The notes under the pieces: generated by a model
Databases searched by the model: none
What the model saw: only the letters and a program-made list of their open reading frames with translations
Told to the model about the DNA's origin: nothing
Program-made: the position numbers and the translations under genes
Shown: in pieces, positions 18,293 through 26,311 of the stretch
Layout: the number at the start of each line of letters is the position of its first letter
How positions within the stretch are numbered: position 1 is the first letter of the stretch
From: Woeseiaceae bacterium
GTDB taxonomy: Bacteria; Pseudomonadota; Gammaproteobacteria; Steroidobacterales; Woeseiaceae
Direction of reading: 5' to 3'
Assembly (NCBI GenBank): GCA_028280615.1
Contig: JANQLK010000030.1
Coordinates: 1-64,000, forward strand
Length of the DNA: 64,000 bases

Positions 18293-18547
18293 TTACACCT
18301 GAAGCTCCCGCTGGCCGGGCTGCCAATGGGTTAAGTTGATGCGCGCGCCGCCGACGCCGAGGCCCCGTACCCAGCGCGCCGCGGCGTCGAGCGTGACCCA
18401 GGTCTTCACTTTGCCCTTGCGGGTCTCTGCCGTGATAGCGCCGTTGCGCGTCCTGGCCTCGACATGAAACCGCGCGCCGCTCGCGATGATGTCGATATTC
18501 CGGACGGCACCGGCGGCTACCAGCGCTCTGAGCGTTTTCTCATCCAT
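18293..18547 (-). CDS. Small ParC-like partition-associated protein (tentative)
   Basis: 84 residues. The opening KTLRALVAAGAVRNIDIIASG and the later LDAAARWVRGLGVGGARINL look like the short ParC-family proteins annotated on plasmids and integrative elements. That match is from memory and tentative. The ATG overlaps the stop of the upstream RHH gene by 8 bases, so the two are translationally coupled. No catalytic motif is visible. Alternatives are a small DNA-binding cofactor or the second member of a toxin-antitoxin-like pair. Confidence 0.6.
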   Translation of the reverse strand: MDEKTLRALVAAGAVRNIDIIASGARFHVEARTRNGAITAETRKGKVKTWVTLDAAARWVRGLGVGGARINLTHWQPGQRELQV

Positions 18548-18746
18548 CCGTCTCTCCCGGCGGGTGCTTGTGGTTTTCCTCGTGGACAGCCCGGACCTCG
18601 ATCCCCGCGTTGTCGCAGTGGCGGCGTATCAACACCTCCACCATGTTCGCTACGCTGCGGTGCTCGCGCGCGGCCGCCTCGCGCACCGCCTCCTTGATGG
18701 CGGGTTCGATGCGCAGGTTGAGGGTCGAGACCTTGGTTCTGGCCAT
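18540..18746 (-). CDS. Ribbon-helix-helix DNA-binding protein
   Basis: 68 residues from the ATG at 18746. An N-terminal strand (STLNLRIEP) followed by two helices (AIKEAVREAAAREHRS and VANMVEVLIRRHC) is the classic RHH/Arc-MetJ fold with the S(V/L)xNMVE(V/L)L motif, as in antitoxin-type regulators. It probably represses its own operon: TAACGCA repeats and an ACGCA-N3-TGCGT palindrome lie just upstream, overlapping the predicted promoter. It is followed, with an 8-base overlap, by the ParC-like gene. Extension to an ATG at 18848 is possible in the frame but would bury the promoter and operator, so I rejected it. Confidence 0.8.
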   Translation of the reverse strand: MARTKVSTLNLRIEPAIKEAVREAAAREHRSVANMVEVLIRRHCDNAGIEVRAVHEENHKHPPGETDG

Positions 18747-18753
18747 GCGTGAC

Positions 18754-18794
18754 AATATAACGCAAACAGAACGGAAATGTAACGCACTTTGCGT
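18754..18794 (-). promoter_or_regulatory. Promoter with operator repeats for the RHH/ParC-like operon
   Basis: On the minus strand GTTACA (plus 18778-18783) and TATATT (plus 18754-18759) are 18 bases apart and form a -35/-10 pair. The -10 ends 7 bases before the ATG, so the transcript is predicted to be leaderless or nearly so. TAACGCA occurs at 18758-18764 and 18780-18786, 22 bases apart (two helical turns), overlapping the -10 and -35. ACGCA-CTT-TGCGT (18782-18794) is a perfect inverted repeat. Together they look like RHH operator sites. Confidence 0.6.
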
Positions 18795-18805
18795 CCGATA
18801 TGCCT

Positions 18806-18817
18806 GGCATGCATGCC
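18806..18817. repeat. 12-bp perfect palindrome GGCATGCATGCC
   Basis: A perfect palindrome in the divergent gap between the RHH operon and the 34-aa microprotein gene. It could be a second regulator site acting on the plus-strand microprotein/MOSC transcript. No binding protein can be named. Confidence 0.45.
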
Positions 18818-18870
18818 GGCCGCCGCGGCAGGTTATTATTGGCGCCACCCTTCCGACACGTGGAGTGAAT

Positions 18871-18975
18871 ATGGATCAGATGGTGTTCGTCGTTTCCCTG
18901 TTCTTCGGCGTATTCTCTGTGGCGCTGATCGCTTTCACGCTCTTCTGGATCGCGCTCGGGAAACTCGACGTCTAG
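18871..18975 (+). CDS. 34-aa single-pass membrane microprotein
   Basis: Too short for routine gene calling but well formed: ATG preceded by GTGGAG with 6 bases spacing, then 34 residues that are one membrane helix (VFVVSLFFGVFSVALIAFT and onward) ending in the polar tail ALGKLDV and TAG. The stop is 3 bases before the ATG of the MOSC gene, which suggests co-transcription. No homologue is recognised. It may stabilise a membrane complex or be a leader-type ORF. Ribosome profiling or conservation of the reading frame in relatives would settle it. Confidence 0.6.
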   Translation: MDQMVFVVSLFFGVFSVALIAFTLFWIALGKLDV

Positions 18976-18978
18976 CAG

Positions 18979-19662
18979 ATGGATCGGGCGATGCATGCAA
19001 TGCGCATCGAGAGTGTCAACGTAGGCAATGCCGAGACGCTGGAGAGGGGCGAACGGTCGGTGGTCACCGGAATCTGCAAGCGGCCCGTCGACGGTCCCGC
19101 GTTTGTCAGCGTCGATGGTATCGATGGCGACCACATCTGCGACACGAGTAATCACGGCGGAGTGGACCAGGCCGTCTACGCATACGCAGTCAGCGACTAT
19201 GCATGGTGGAGCGAGACGCTCGGTCGGGAGCTCAAGTCCGGGACGTTCGGCGAGAACCTGACGATCGACGGTCTGCCGGATGACCTGCATGCCGGCGACC
19301 GCTTGCTGATCGGCGACGTGATCCTCGAGGCGACCAGTCCGCGGATCCCGTGTTCGACGCTTGCCATGCGCATGCAGGACCGGCAATTCGGACTCAAGTT
19401 TCGCGACGCCGCGCGGCCGGGGTTCTATTTTCGCGTGTTGAACGAGGGCGAAGTCGCGGCGGGGGACGGCGTTACGATTGTCGAGGATCCGTCGAGCCGC
19501 GCGACCCTGCTCGACCAGTTTCACCTGCGATACGACACATCGCCGGATCGAGCCACGCTGGAGCGCGTGCTGTCGGCACCGATCGCATCGCGGCTGCGCG
19601 AGATGTTCGAAGCAAGGCTGGCGGCTCTACCCGAGGAGCCGGAATCCGTCGCGAACTCGTGA
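18979..19662 (+). CDS. MOSC domain protein, YiiM-like
   Basis: 227 residues. The N-terminal RIESVNVGN, the GDHICDTSNHGGVDQAVYAY segment, SGTFGENLTIDGL and the Cys in SPRIPCSTLAMRM are hallmarks of stand-alone MOSC proteins such as YiiM, which bind molybdenum cofactor through that Cys and reduce N-hydroxylated compounds in relatives. A C-terminal helical extension (about 175-227) is also typical of YiiM. Two in-frame ATGs follow the first within 21 bases, so the true start could be at 19000. The stop is 9 bases from the stop of the convergent TPR gene. Confidence 0.88.
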   Translation: MDRAMHAMRIESVNVGNAETLERGERSVVTGICKRPVDGPAFVSVDGIDGDHICDTSNHGGVDQAVYAYAVSDYAWWSETLGRELKSGTFGENLTIDGLPDDLHAGDRLLIGDVILEATSPRIPCSTLAMRMQDRQFGLKFRDAARPGFYFRVLNEGEVAAGDGVTIVEDPSSRATLLDQFHLRYDTSPDRATLERVLSAPIASRLREMFEARLAALPEEPESVANS

Positions 19663-19671
19663 CTCGGAACT

Positions 19672-21912
19672 CTAGCGGCGGGCGACCGCCCGTGTGAGGG
19701 ATCGCGTCCGGTCCCGCAGTGTCTCCCATTCGCCGCTTGCGATCGCGGCGTCAACGCGCTCGGCCATTTCGTCGAGCCGGACCTGCATCTGCCCCCTGAG
19801 TGCCTCGAAACGGACATCTTCGCGTAGCGACGCTAATAGCGGGTCCTCATCGATCGCGAACAGATCGAAGAACAGATTGCTGACGAATCCTTCGTCGACC
19901 GCCGATTCCAGCGCATCCAGGGCCTCGGTCTTGCGGCCGCGGGCCGCCAGGACCCGGACATCGAGCAGGCCGGTGCCCGAGAAGCCGGCGCGAGGAAGGT
20001 CGGTGATCGCTGCCAACGTGCTGTCGAGCAGTGCCGCCCCGCGTGAAGCATTGCCGAGCTCGAGTTCGACGTAGCCCAGCAGTGCGGCTGCGTCCGCGTT
20101 GAAGCGGTCCACCGGCATCGACGTGTCGCCTGCAAAGCGCGGGTTGTCCCGCAGGAGCCACTCCCTTGCCTTTGCAAAGTCGCCGGTCATGACGGCGGCT
20201 CTCGAGAGGATCGGGTAGAAGAATTCGACTTTCGCGTATTCCGTATCCTGCAAGGCCTCGAGGAGTTCGAGCGCGGCCGCGTAGTCGCCGCGTATGAAGC
20301 GCTCGTAGCCGCGGCCCACCGGAATGACCGGGTGGCCGTCCGGAATCTCGTTGATGAACGCATCGATTTCCGTCTCGTAGCCGAGCAGACGATACAAACC
20401 GAGGCTGTTCGATCCGGCCAGCGGATCGTCGCTCGTTTCCCGCATCCGGACGGCCCACGCGACCGCCTCGTCGATGCGTCCCAGCCCCTGGAGGTGGCGT
20501 GACAGATAGTCGTTGGGCACCGACCATTCGGGGAATATCTCGAGGGTCTTCAACAGCAGCAGGATGGCCTCGTTCGTGCGTCCCTCGAGCGCCAGCAGGC
20601 CGGGCATGTTCACGTAGGGAATTCGGTTGCGCGGGTCGAGCTCCATCGCGCTGCCGAGCATCTCGATCGCCTCGTCGATACGGTTTTCCTGTCCCAATAG
20701 GGTCGAGTACCAGACTCGCGCTGTCGACAGGTTGGCGTTGAGGGCGAGTGCCTTTTCGAAGTCCGCCGCCGCGCGAACGTTGCCATCGCCGAGCCGCGTA
20801 CTTTGCCAGCGAGTCGATGCGATCATGCCGCGCACGGCGTAGCCCTCCGCGAGCATCGGATCGAGTTCCAGGCTCCTGTCGACGGCCTCGCTGGCGACGG
20901 TCGCGGCTTCATCGAGCAGCATCGCGTTGAAGTTGGAGTGCAGCACCATGACGGTTTCGCCCAGTCGCGCGTAGGCACGCGCATAGTCGGGGTCGATCTC
21001 GATCGCGCGCTCGAAGCTCCGCCGCGCGCCATTGAGCGATCCGAACTCGCGCTGGTCGAGCTGATTGACGCCCTCGACGTAGGCGGCGAACGCGAGCGGC
21101 GCCTGTGTAGGCGCTCTGTGGACCGGGCCATCGAAGTCGGCGGCCGCGATCGGCAGGGCGGCCACGATGCGCGACGATACTTCGGACTGCAGCTCGAATA
21201 CACTGGAAAGTGCCGCGTCGCGGTCGAAACTGTCGCTCCAGAGCCGCTCCTCGGTTTGCGCATCGAAGACCCGGACAATCACATGCACCTGGTCGTCCGC
21301 GCGTTGTACGGAACCCTCGACGATGACCGAGACGCCGAGGTCTTCGCCGATTTCTCTCAAGCTCTTGGTCGTGTCGCGGTAGGCGTTGACCGAGGTGCGA
21401 GAAATGATGTGCAGCGCATCGATTTGCTGTAGCCGGTCCATGAGGTCGTCGTGGATGCCGTCGGTCAGGAAGGCGTTTTCGGGGTCGACACTGCGATTCT
21501 CGAAAGGGAGTATCGCGACCCAGGTTTTCTCGTCCGCCGACGTATCCACACGGTCGTCGTCGCCGCGCAGGCCCGTTACGTTGAACGTAATCGACACGAC
21601 AAGCGCGACGGCGAGCAGCACGATCAGTCCGAGGTTGAGCCCGGTGCGTTCCACGACTCGTTCGTCGCCGCGATCGATCTCGCTCTCCAGCCGCACCCCC
21701 TCGGGCGTGATTTCGAAGACCCAGGCGATGATCATCGCGACGATGAATCCGCCGAAGACCATGAGCACGTATATCTTGAAGAACCAGTCGGGTACGCCGA
21801 AGGTCGGCATGAGGACGGAGCCGGACTCGATCAGTATCCACGCGACGAGGGCATAGCCCGCGGCGACTTTGAAGACGTTGCGTCTTCTGAGTTCGAAGAT
21901 CAGGCCTTTCAT
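19672..21912 (-). CDS. Membrane-anchored FlgO-domain/TPR protein
   Basis: 746 residues. N-terminal part: LRRRNVFKVAAGYALVAW opens a segment with about three membrane helices (residues 15-110). Middle: a FlgO/TolB-N-like domain (VAILPFENRS, then IEGSV-type and ELQSEVSSRIV-type motifs, about 130-255). C-terminal: many degenerate TPR repeats (about 260-740). This architecture is common in gammaproteobacteria, usually with a DNA-binding or adenylate cyclase domain at the N-terminus, which is absent here. It is likely a scaffold or signalling protein in the cytoplasmic membrane with the TPR part outside. No partner gene is evident. Confidence 0.82.
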   Translation of the reverse strand: MKGLIFELRRRNVFKVAAGYALVAWILIESGSVLMPTFGVPDWFFKIYVLMVFGGFIVAMIIAWVFEITPEGVRLESEIDRGDERVVERTGLNLGLIVLLAVALVVSITFNVTGLRGDDDRVDTSADEKTWVAILPFENRSVDPENAFLTDGIHDDLMDRLQQIDALHIISRTSVNAYRDTTKSLREIGEDLGVSVIVEGSVQRADDQVHVIVRVFDAQTEERLWSDSFDRDAALSSVFELQSEVSSRIVAALPIAAADFDGPVHRAPTQAPLAFAAYVEGVNQLDQREFGSLNGARRSFERAIEIDPDYARAYARLGETVMVLHSNFNAMLLDEAATVASEAVDRSLELDPMLAEGYAVRGMIASTRWQSTRLGDGNVRAAADFEKALALNANLSTARVWYSTLLGQENRIDEAIEMLGSAMELDPRNRIPYVNMPGLLALEGRTNEAILLLLKTLEIFPEWSVPNDYLSRHLQGLGRIDEAVAWAVRMRETSDDPLAGSNSLGLYRLLGYETEIDAFINEIPDGHPVIPVGRGYERFIRGDYAAALELLEALQDTEYAKVEFFYPILSRAAVMTGDFAKAREWLLRDNPRFAGDTSMPVDRFNADAAALLGYVELELGNASRGAALLDSTLAAITDLPRAGFSGTGLLDVRVLAARGRKTEALDALESAVDEGFVSNLFFDLFAIDEDPLLASLREDVRFEALRGQMQVRLDEMAERVDAAIASGEWETLRDRTRSLTRAVARR

Positions 21913-21991
21913 CCTGCCATTATGTCCCGAATTCCAGGCGCCCGCAGCCGTCGCAGAATGTTTCGGATTGTTTCGCGCCGGGAAGCCGCGG

Positions 21992-22024
21992 TGGACGCGG
22001 GTCGGCGGAGGCGTATCATACGCC
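21992..22024 (+). promoter_or_regulatory. Response-regulator promoter with a 15-bp palindrome over the -10
   Basis: TGGACG (21992-21997, 4 of 6 to TTGACA), 16 bases, then TATCAT (22014-22019). The -10 is embedded in a perfect palindrome GGCGTAT-C-ATACGCC (22010-22024) that ends one base before the ATG at 22026. The predicted start site is at or next to the ATG, so the mRNA would be leaderless. GGAGG at 22007-22011 is too far (14 bases) for normal spacing. Confidence 0.55.
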
Positions 22025-22025
22025 G

Positions 22026-22721
22026 ATGTCCAAGGTACTCATCATCGATGACGACAAGAAGCACTCGGAGCTCTTGCAGGCGTATTTCAAGCGCTTCGGC
22101 ATCTCCCTCGTGTGCGCGTACGACGCTCAGGAAGGCTTCCGCAAGCTCAGTCGCGAGGATCCGGACCTGTTGCTGTTAGATGTCATGCTGCCAGGCAAGG
22201 ACGGTTTCGAGATATGCCGCGAGGTGCGCAAGACGAGCAGCATTCCGATCATCATGCTGACCGCGCGCGGCGACGTCATCGATCGCGTGTCCGGCCTCGA
22301 ACTCGGCGCCGATGATTACATCGCAAAGCCCTTTGAACCGCGTGAGCTCGTGGCCCGTGTACAGGCGATCCTGAGACGCATGGACTTGTCCTCGGGGTCC
22401 GCCACCAAGCTCAACTTCGAAGGCCTGTCGATTGACACCGAGACGCGCACCGTAGTCGTGGACGACAACACCATCGACCTGACGTCGATGGAGTACGAAC
22501 TCTTGCTCACACTCGCGAAACGACACGGCAAGAAGCTGTCGCGCGACGACATCCTGAGTGAACTGCGGGGTATAGACGCGGCCATCCTTACGCGCTCGGT
22601 CGACATCATGATCAGCCGCCTTCGCCAGAAGCTCGGCGATTCCGTGAAGCCACCGCGCTTTATCCAGACGATTTGGGGCCGCGGATACTCGTTCGTCGGC
22701 GTCCCGATCAGCGATGCTTGA
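22026..22721 (+). CDS. OmpR-family response regulator
   Basis: 231 residues. The receiver domain (1-120) has the acidic pair DDD at 8-10, phospho-acceptor Asp at 52 in LLLLDVMLPGKDG, Thr in MLTARGD and Lys in YIAKPFEP. The C-terminal winged helix (about 135-228) includes the recognition helix region RSVDIMISRLRQKLGD and the wing RGYSFVG. It overlaps the histidine kinase gene by 8 bases, so the pair is one operon. Closest in organisation to CpxR/RstA-like pairs, but the regulon cannot be named. A palindrome over its own promoter hints at autoregulation. Confidence 0.93.
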   Translation: MSKVLIIDDDKKHSELLQAYFKRFGISLVCAYDAQEGFRKLSREDPDLLLLDVMLPGKDGFEICREVRKTSSIPIIMLTARGDVIDRVSGLELGADDYIAKPFEPRELVARVQAILRRMDLSSGSATKLNFEGLSIDTETRTVVVDDNTIDLTSMEYELLLTLAKRHGKKLSRDDILSELRGIDAAILTRSVDIMISRLRQKLGDSVKPPRFIQTIWGRGYSFVGVPISDA

Positions 22722-24066
22722 GCGCCTGGCAAGATCGCTATCGTTCAGACTGTTTGCGATCTTCCTGGTACTGGCCGGCCTCTGTGTCTGGGGTGCGCTG
22801 TCGGCACTGCGCTGGGTCTACAACAGCGATGACATTCGCGGGCTGATCAGCGGCCACCTGTCGCTGCACGTTCAATACGTTCGAGAGGACATCGGCTCGC
22901 CGCCGCGAATCGAGCGGGCGGTCGCGATCACCGAACGAGTACCCGTCGACATCCGCATCCTCGGACCGGACATCGACTGGGCGTCCGACGCGGACTTCCC
23001 GGCGCTCGGCACGCTGGAATTCGGACCCAGCCCCGCGTTCAGCGACGATCCCAGCGCCTGGGTCGACGAGCTGTCGGGCATCGAGTTCGCGAGCGACGGT
23101 CGTCACCGCTTTCTGAAGCTTCGCTCCGGCGACTACGATATCGTCGTGTCGTCGCCGCCGATCAGCGAAGTCGGCGGCGGACCCGATCTCACGATGATCA
23201 TCATCGGCATGGTCATTGCCTTTCTGATCGTCGGCTATGCGGCCGTCAACTGGCTGTTCAAGCCGATCAGGTCGATACGCGCCGGGGCCGCCCACATCGG
23301 CCGCGGCAATTTCGATTACCGTATCACCGGAACGCGCAAGGACCAGCTCGGGGACCTGGCCGACGACATCAACCAGCTTGCGGCCGACGTGCAGGACATG
23401 CTGGACGCGAAACGCGGCCTGTTGCTGGGCATCAGTCACGAACTGCGCACGCCGCTGTCGCGGCTACGGCTCATTACGGAGTTTCTCGACGACGAGAAGG
23501 ACCAGGAGTCGATCCAGGCCGAAGTCGCGGAAATGGAGCGCGTCGTGGTGTCGCTGATCGAGGCCGAGCGCCTGAACGTCCGGCATGCCGCCATCAACAG
23601 AACCGAGCTGCGCGTAGACCGGCTCGTGGACGAGCTCCTTCGAGACTACTTCAGCCGCGATCGGGAGCGCATCAAGGTAATCAGCAAGGCGCCTCACCTG
23701 ATTGCCAATGTCGACGGCAGCCGGATTACGCTGCTGCTCAAAAACCTCATCGGCAATGCGCTCCGGTACTCGCCCGAGGACGCGGGCCCCGTGGAACTAT
23801 CCATCGACGAGGTCGACGGCGATCTCGTCATCCGCGTTCGCGACCACGGACCGGGAATTCCGGCCGAGGAGGCGGCGCACATTGGCGAGCCGTTCTATCG
23901 CGGCGATCCGTCGAGAGCGCGCGAGACCGGCGGCACGGGTCTCGGGCTCTACCTGGCGACACTCGTCGCGCGCGCTCACGAAGGTTCGCTGACTCTGGTC
24001 GACACCGACGACGGCGTCGGGGCCTTATTCGAAGCACGTCTGCCGTTGAGTGTCCCGGTCAACTGA
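22714..24066 (+). CDS. Sensor histidine kinase (HAMP, HisKA, HATPase)
   Basis: 450 residues. Two membrane helices (about 12-32 and 158-182) enclose a periplasmic sensor region of about 125 residues. HAMP follows (about 183-235), then the H-box GISHELRTPLSRL with His at 242, the N-box LLLKNLIGNALRYSP, G1 RVRDHGPGIP and G2 GGTGLGLYLA. All ATP-binding boxes are intact. It should phosphorylate the response regulator encoded just upstream. The signal is unknown. A 52-aa membrane protein gene begins 27 bases after its stop and could belong to the same transcript. Confidence 0.93.
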   Translation: MLERLARSLSFRLFAIFLVLAGLCVWGALSALRWVYNSDDIRGLISGHLSLHVQYVREDIGSPPRIERAVAITERVPVDIRILGPDIDWASDADFPALGTLEFGPSPAFSDDPSAWVDELSGIEFASDGRHRFLKLRSGDYDIVVSSPPISEVGGGPDLTMIIIGMVIAFLIVGYAAVNWLFKPIRSIRAGAAHIGRGNFDYRITGTRKDQLGDLADDINQLAADVQDMLDAKRGLLLGISHELRTPLSRLRLITEFLDDEKDQESIQAEVAEMERVVVSLIEAERLNVRHAAINRTELRVDRLVDELLRDYFSRDRERIKVISKAPHLIANVDGSRITLLLKNLIGNALRYSPEDAGPVELSIDEVDGDLVIRVRDHGPGIPAEEAAHIGEPFYRGDPSRARETGGTGLGLYLATLVARAHEGSLTLVDTDDGVGALFEARLPLSVPVN

Positions 24067-24093
24067 TTCCGTAGGCGGGTGGTAGGATGGGGC

Positions 24094-24252
24094 ATGAGCG
24101 ATTTCATGCCATTCATCATTATCGCGCTTGCTCTGGTCGCCGCACTGTCCATCGGCGTAATCGCGTGGAACCTTTCGGATCACAAGTTTCACGAGAGCTT
24201 CGAGCAGGAGAAGCGTCACGAGAGCGTGGGGGACGATTCCACACAGAGTTGA
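24094..24252 (+). CDS. 52-aa single-pass membrane protein
   Basis: Small gene starting 27 bases after the histidine kinase stop, with a G-rich ribosome site (GGATGGGGC) before the ATG. It encodes MSDFMPFIIIALALVAALS (one membrane helix, residues 5-27) and a polar, charged C-terminal tail (HESFEQEKRHESVGDDS). It is followed by the convergent DUF3300 gene 19 bases on. Small membrane proteins after two-component systems sometimes tune their kinase; this is only inference here. No family is recognised. Confidence 0.62.
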   Translation: MSDFMPFIIIALALVAALSIGVIAWNLSDHKFHESFEQEKRHESVGDDSTQS

Positions 24253-24271
24253 TAGCGGCCCGCTGAGGACA

Positions 24272-25642
24272 CTAGCGCGGGCGACGATCAGCCTTGCGGC
24301 GGATGCCGCGATCGCGCTTTTGCGATCGGTTCGCGCGCTCGGGCGGCCGGCGGTCCGTGCGCGCCTCGCGGCGGCGATCGCGCTGCGGCGCCGCGGCGAA
24401 TGACGATCGTTGCTGCTCGCGCCGGACGCTGCGCTCTTCGCGCCGCGGCACCCGAGAAGAACGGGCCCGTTCGCTACCGCGCTGCACGTTGCCACGGCTG
24501 GCCGAGCGCTGATTGCGATGCATCTGCGGTTGGGCGCCGTTCAAGCGCTCACGCCTGACCTCCGGGCGCGCGCTCCCGAGACGCCGGATTTGCCTGGACG
24601 GCTGGCGCGCGAGACCTTGCTTAATGCGTCGACTCTGTTGCCGTACCGGCGACCGGTGTATCGTGCTGCCGCGCGCTCGGCGATCCTGCGTGTAGTAGCT
24701 GCGCGTGATGCGCTGGTCCGACCGGCGCAGGCGGACGTGACGGTTCGGACGCCAGTAGTCTCCGCGGTCGAAGTGCCGCGTCGTTCCGGCGAACCGATTG
24801 ATGCTGTAGGTCGTGCGATGCACACTGATCGTCGGCCGGCGGTACCACCAGCGGTCGTAGTAGCGGCGTCCATAGTAGGGGTGGCCGCGATAGCTCGAGT
24901 GGTAGACCCGGAGACGATCGCTGGCCCAGCCGATCGAGAACGCCGTCGTGACACCCCAGAAGTAGCCGCGACGAAACGCGTAGTCATCCGCGTAGGGGTA
25001 GTAGTAGACCGGTCGCGGTTCGGGGTAATAGTGATAGACGCGCGCCGGCTGAGCAACGACGACGCGCTCCGGTTCGTAGTATGGAACGTGAATGATATCG
25101 CTGCTGACGGGCAGGATTTCGATCACGCCCTCGTCGTGGCTGACCTGCTGATACTCGTCGCTTTGGAGGTTACCGGCCGCATGGGCCCGATTGCGAAACG
25201 TTTCGACGGCCGCGATGACAGCGTCCTGCTGGCCGACGACGGCATCGCCCAACTGCCACGTCCAGTCGAGGTCCTCGTTGAGCAGCTCCACGACCTCCGG
25301 ATAGTTGAGCAGGGCGACGACCGAGTCGTCCCAGTCGGGATCGGGTTCCAGCGCCGGGTCGGTCTCCAGCGCGTCGAGAAACCGCCCGGCCTCGACGATC
25401 TGCAGCGGGTAGGTGGCAGCCGGCAGTACGATGGCCAGCAGATCGTCCGGGTACAACGCAACAGGCGCGACGAGCGCATCGAGCTCCGCATCGGTATATG
25501 CGCCGGCGACGTCGGCTGCGCCGGTGTCGACTTCCTCGAACGGCTGGCCGTAGGCATCCACGGCGACCTGCGCGCCCGCGTCGAGCGCGATCAGCATGAG
25601 CGGGGCAAGAAATCCCCAGGCGTGCCCGATACTAGTCTTCAT
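24272..25642 (-). CDS. DUF3300 domain protein, exported, Arg-rich C-terminus
   Basis: 456 residues from the ATG at 25642 (an ATG at 25663 would add 7). A signal peptide (MKTSIGHAWGFLAPLMLIALDAGAQ) is followed by the DUF3300 domain: DALVAPVALYPDDLLAIVLPAATYP, DWDDSVVALLNYPEVVELLNEDLDW and the IPYYEPERVVV-like segment (about 35-200). Then comes a Tyr-rich stretch and a very basic, Arg/Gln/Ser-rich, apparently disordered C-terminus of about 200 residues. The family is exported with unknown function; the basic tail could bind nucleic acid, LPS or other anionic polymers. Confidence 0.85.
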   Translation of the reverse strand: MKTSIGHAWGFLAPLMLIALDAGAQVAVDAYGQPFEEVDTGAADVAGAYTDAELDALVAPVALYPDDLLAIVLPAATYPLQIVEAGRFLDALETDPALEPDPDWDDSVVALLNYPEVVELLNEDLDWTWQLGDAVVGQQDAVIAAVETFRNRAHAAGNLQSDEYQQVSHDEGVIEILPVSSDIIHVPYYEPERVVVAQPARVYHYYPEPRPVYYYPYADDYAFRRGYFWGVTTAFSIGWASDRLRVYHSSYRGHPYYGRRYYDRWWYRRPTISVHRTTYSINRFAGTTRHFDRGDYWRPNRHVRLRRSDQRITRSYYTQDRRARGSTIHRSPVRQQSRRIKQGLARQPSRQIRRLGSARPEVRRERLNGAQPQMHRNQRSASRGNVQRGSERARSSRVPRREERSVRREQQRSSFAAAPQRDRRREARTDRRPPERANRSQKRDRGIRRKADRRPR

Positions 25643-25743
25643 CGTCCGTACGCTCCCCGCCATCCGCGCGGCGTGGTGGATTGGACTTCGAGCCTAGCCC
25701 CGCAATGCTGAACCTCCGCTTAAGGGCCGCGGAAGCCCCGGAA

Positions 25744-26217
25744 TCAGTCGTCTCCGCCGTGCCAGGCGAGGAACTTCCAGCCGTCGTCTTCGAGCACGAG
25801 CACATCGGTGTAGCGGCCGTTGTTCACTTCCACGTCGCCGTCCTTGTCCTGCCAGGCTGCCGTGTACAGGTAGTGTGCGATCGCGACGTCGCCGCGAACG
25901 ACGATCGACAGCGGGTAGAGTTCGTGTGCGACCGACTTGCCCTGGCTGGACTGAAAGCGCTCCCACATACGGGTCGAGGTCTTGTTGCGCGGCGCCGGGG
26001 AATTGGTACCCCAGCCCACGAAGTCGTCGGCGAGGAATTCGTCGACCCAGCGCTCGTTGCCTTTGGATGCGGCGTTCCATTCGCTTTCGATGGTCGACCA
26101 TACGTCGGCCTGTACGTCATTCGAACCCGGCGCGTCCTGCGCGGCTGCGGTCAATGACCAGGTCGTTGCCGCTGCCAGCAACGCGATCCGTGAGATCGCT
26201 CGTGTCATCGCTTTCAT
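25744..26217 (-). CDS. Exported NTF2/SnoaL-like (DUF4440-type) protein
   Basis: 157 residues from the ATG at 26217. A cleavable signal peptide ends near TAAAQ. The rest is one NTF2-like domain: IESEWNAASKGNERWVDEFLADDFVGWG, a helix pair, then strands SIVVRGDVAIAHYLYTAAW, GRYTDVLVLEDDGWKFLAWHGGDD. This is the DUF4440/SnoaL-like fold used by many small secreted or periplasmic proteins, some with ketosteroid-isomerase-like activity. No catalytic residues can be assigned with confidence. It stands alone, downstream of a 94-base gap. Confidence 0.82.
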   Translation of the reverse strand: MKAMTRAISRIALLAAATTWSLTAAAQDAPGSNDVQADVWSTIESEWNAASKGNERWVDEFLADDFVGWGTNSPAPRNKTSTRMWERFQSSQGKSVAHELYPLSIVVRGDVAIAHYLYTAAWQDKDGDVEVNNGRYTDVLVLEDDGWKFLAWHGGDD

Positions 26218-26311
26218 CGTATCCCCCAATTCCGATCGTTATTATTGGAACCCCGATTTTATGCGCAGTCTCCGCGGGACGCCAAGCCGGCCCGCGACGG
26301 CGCCGCGACCG

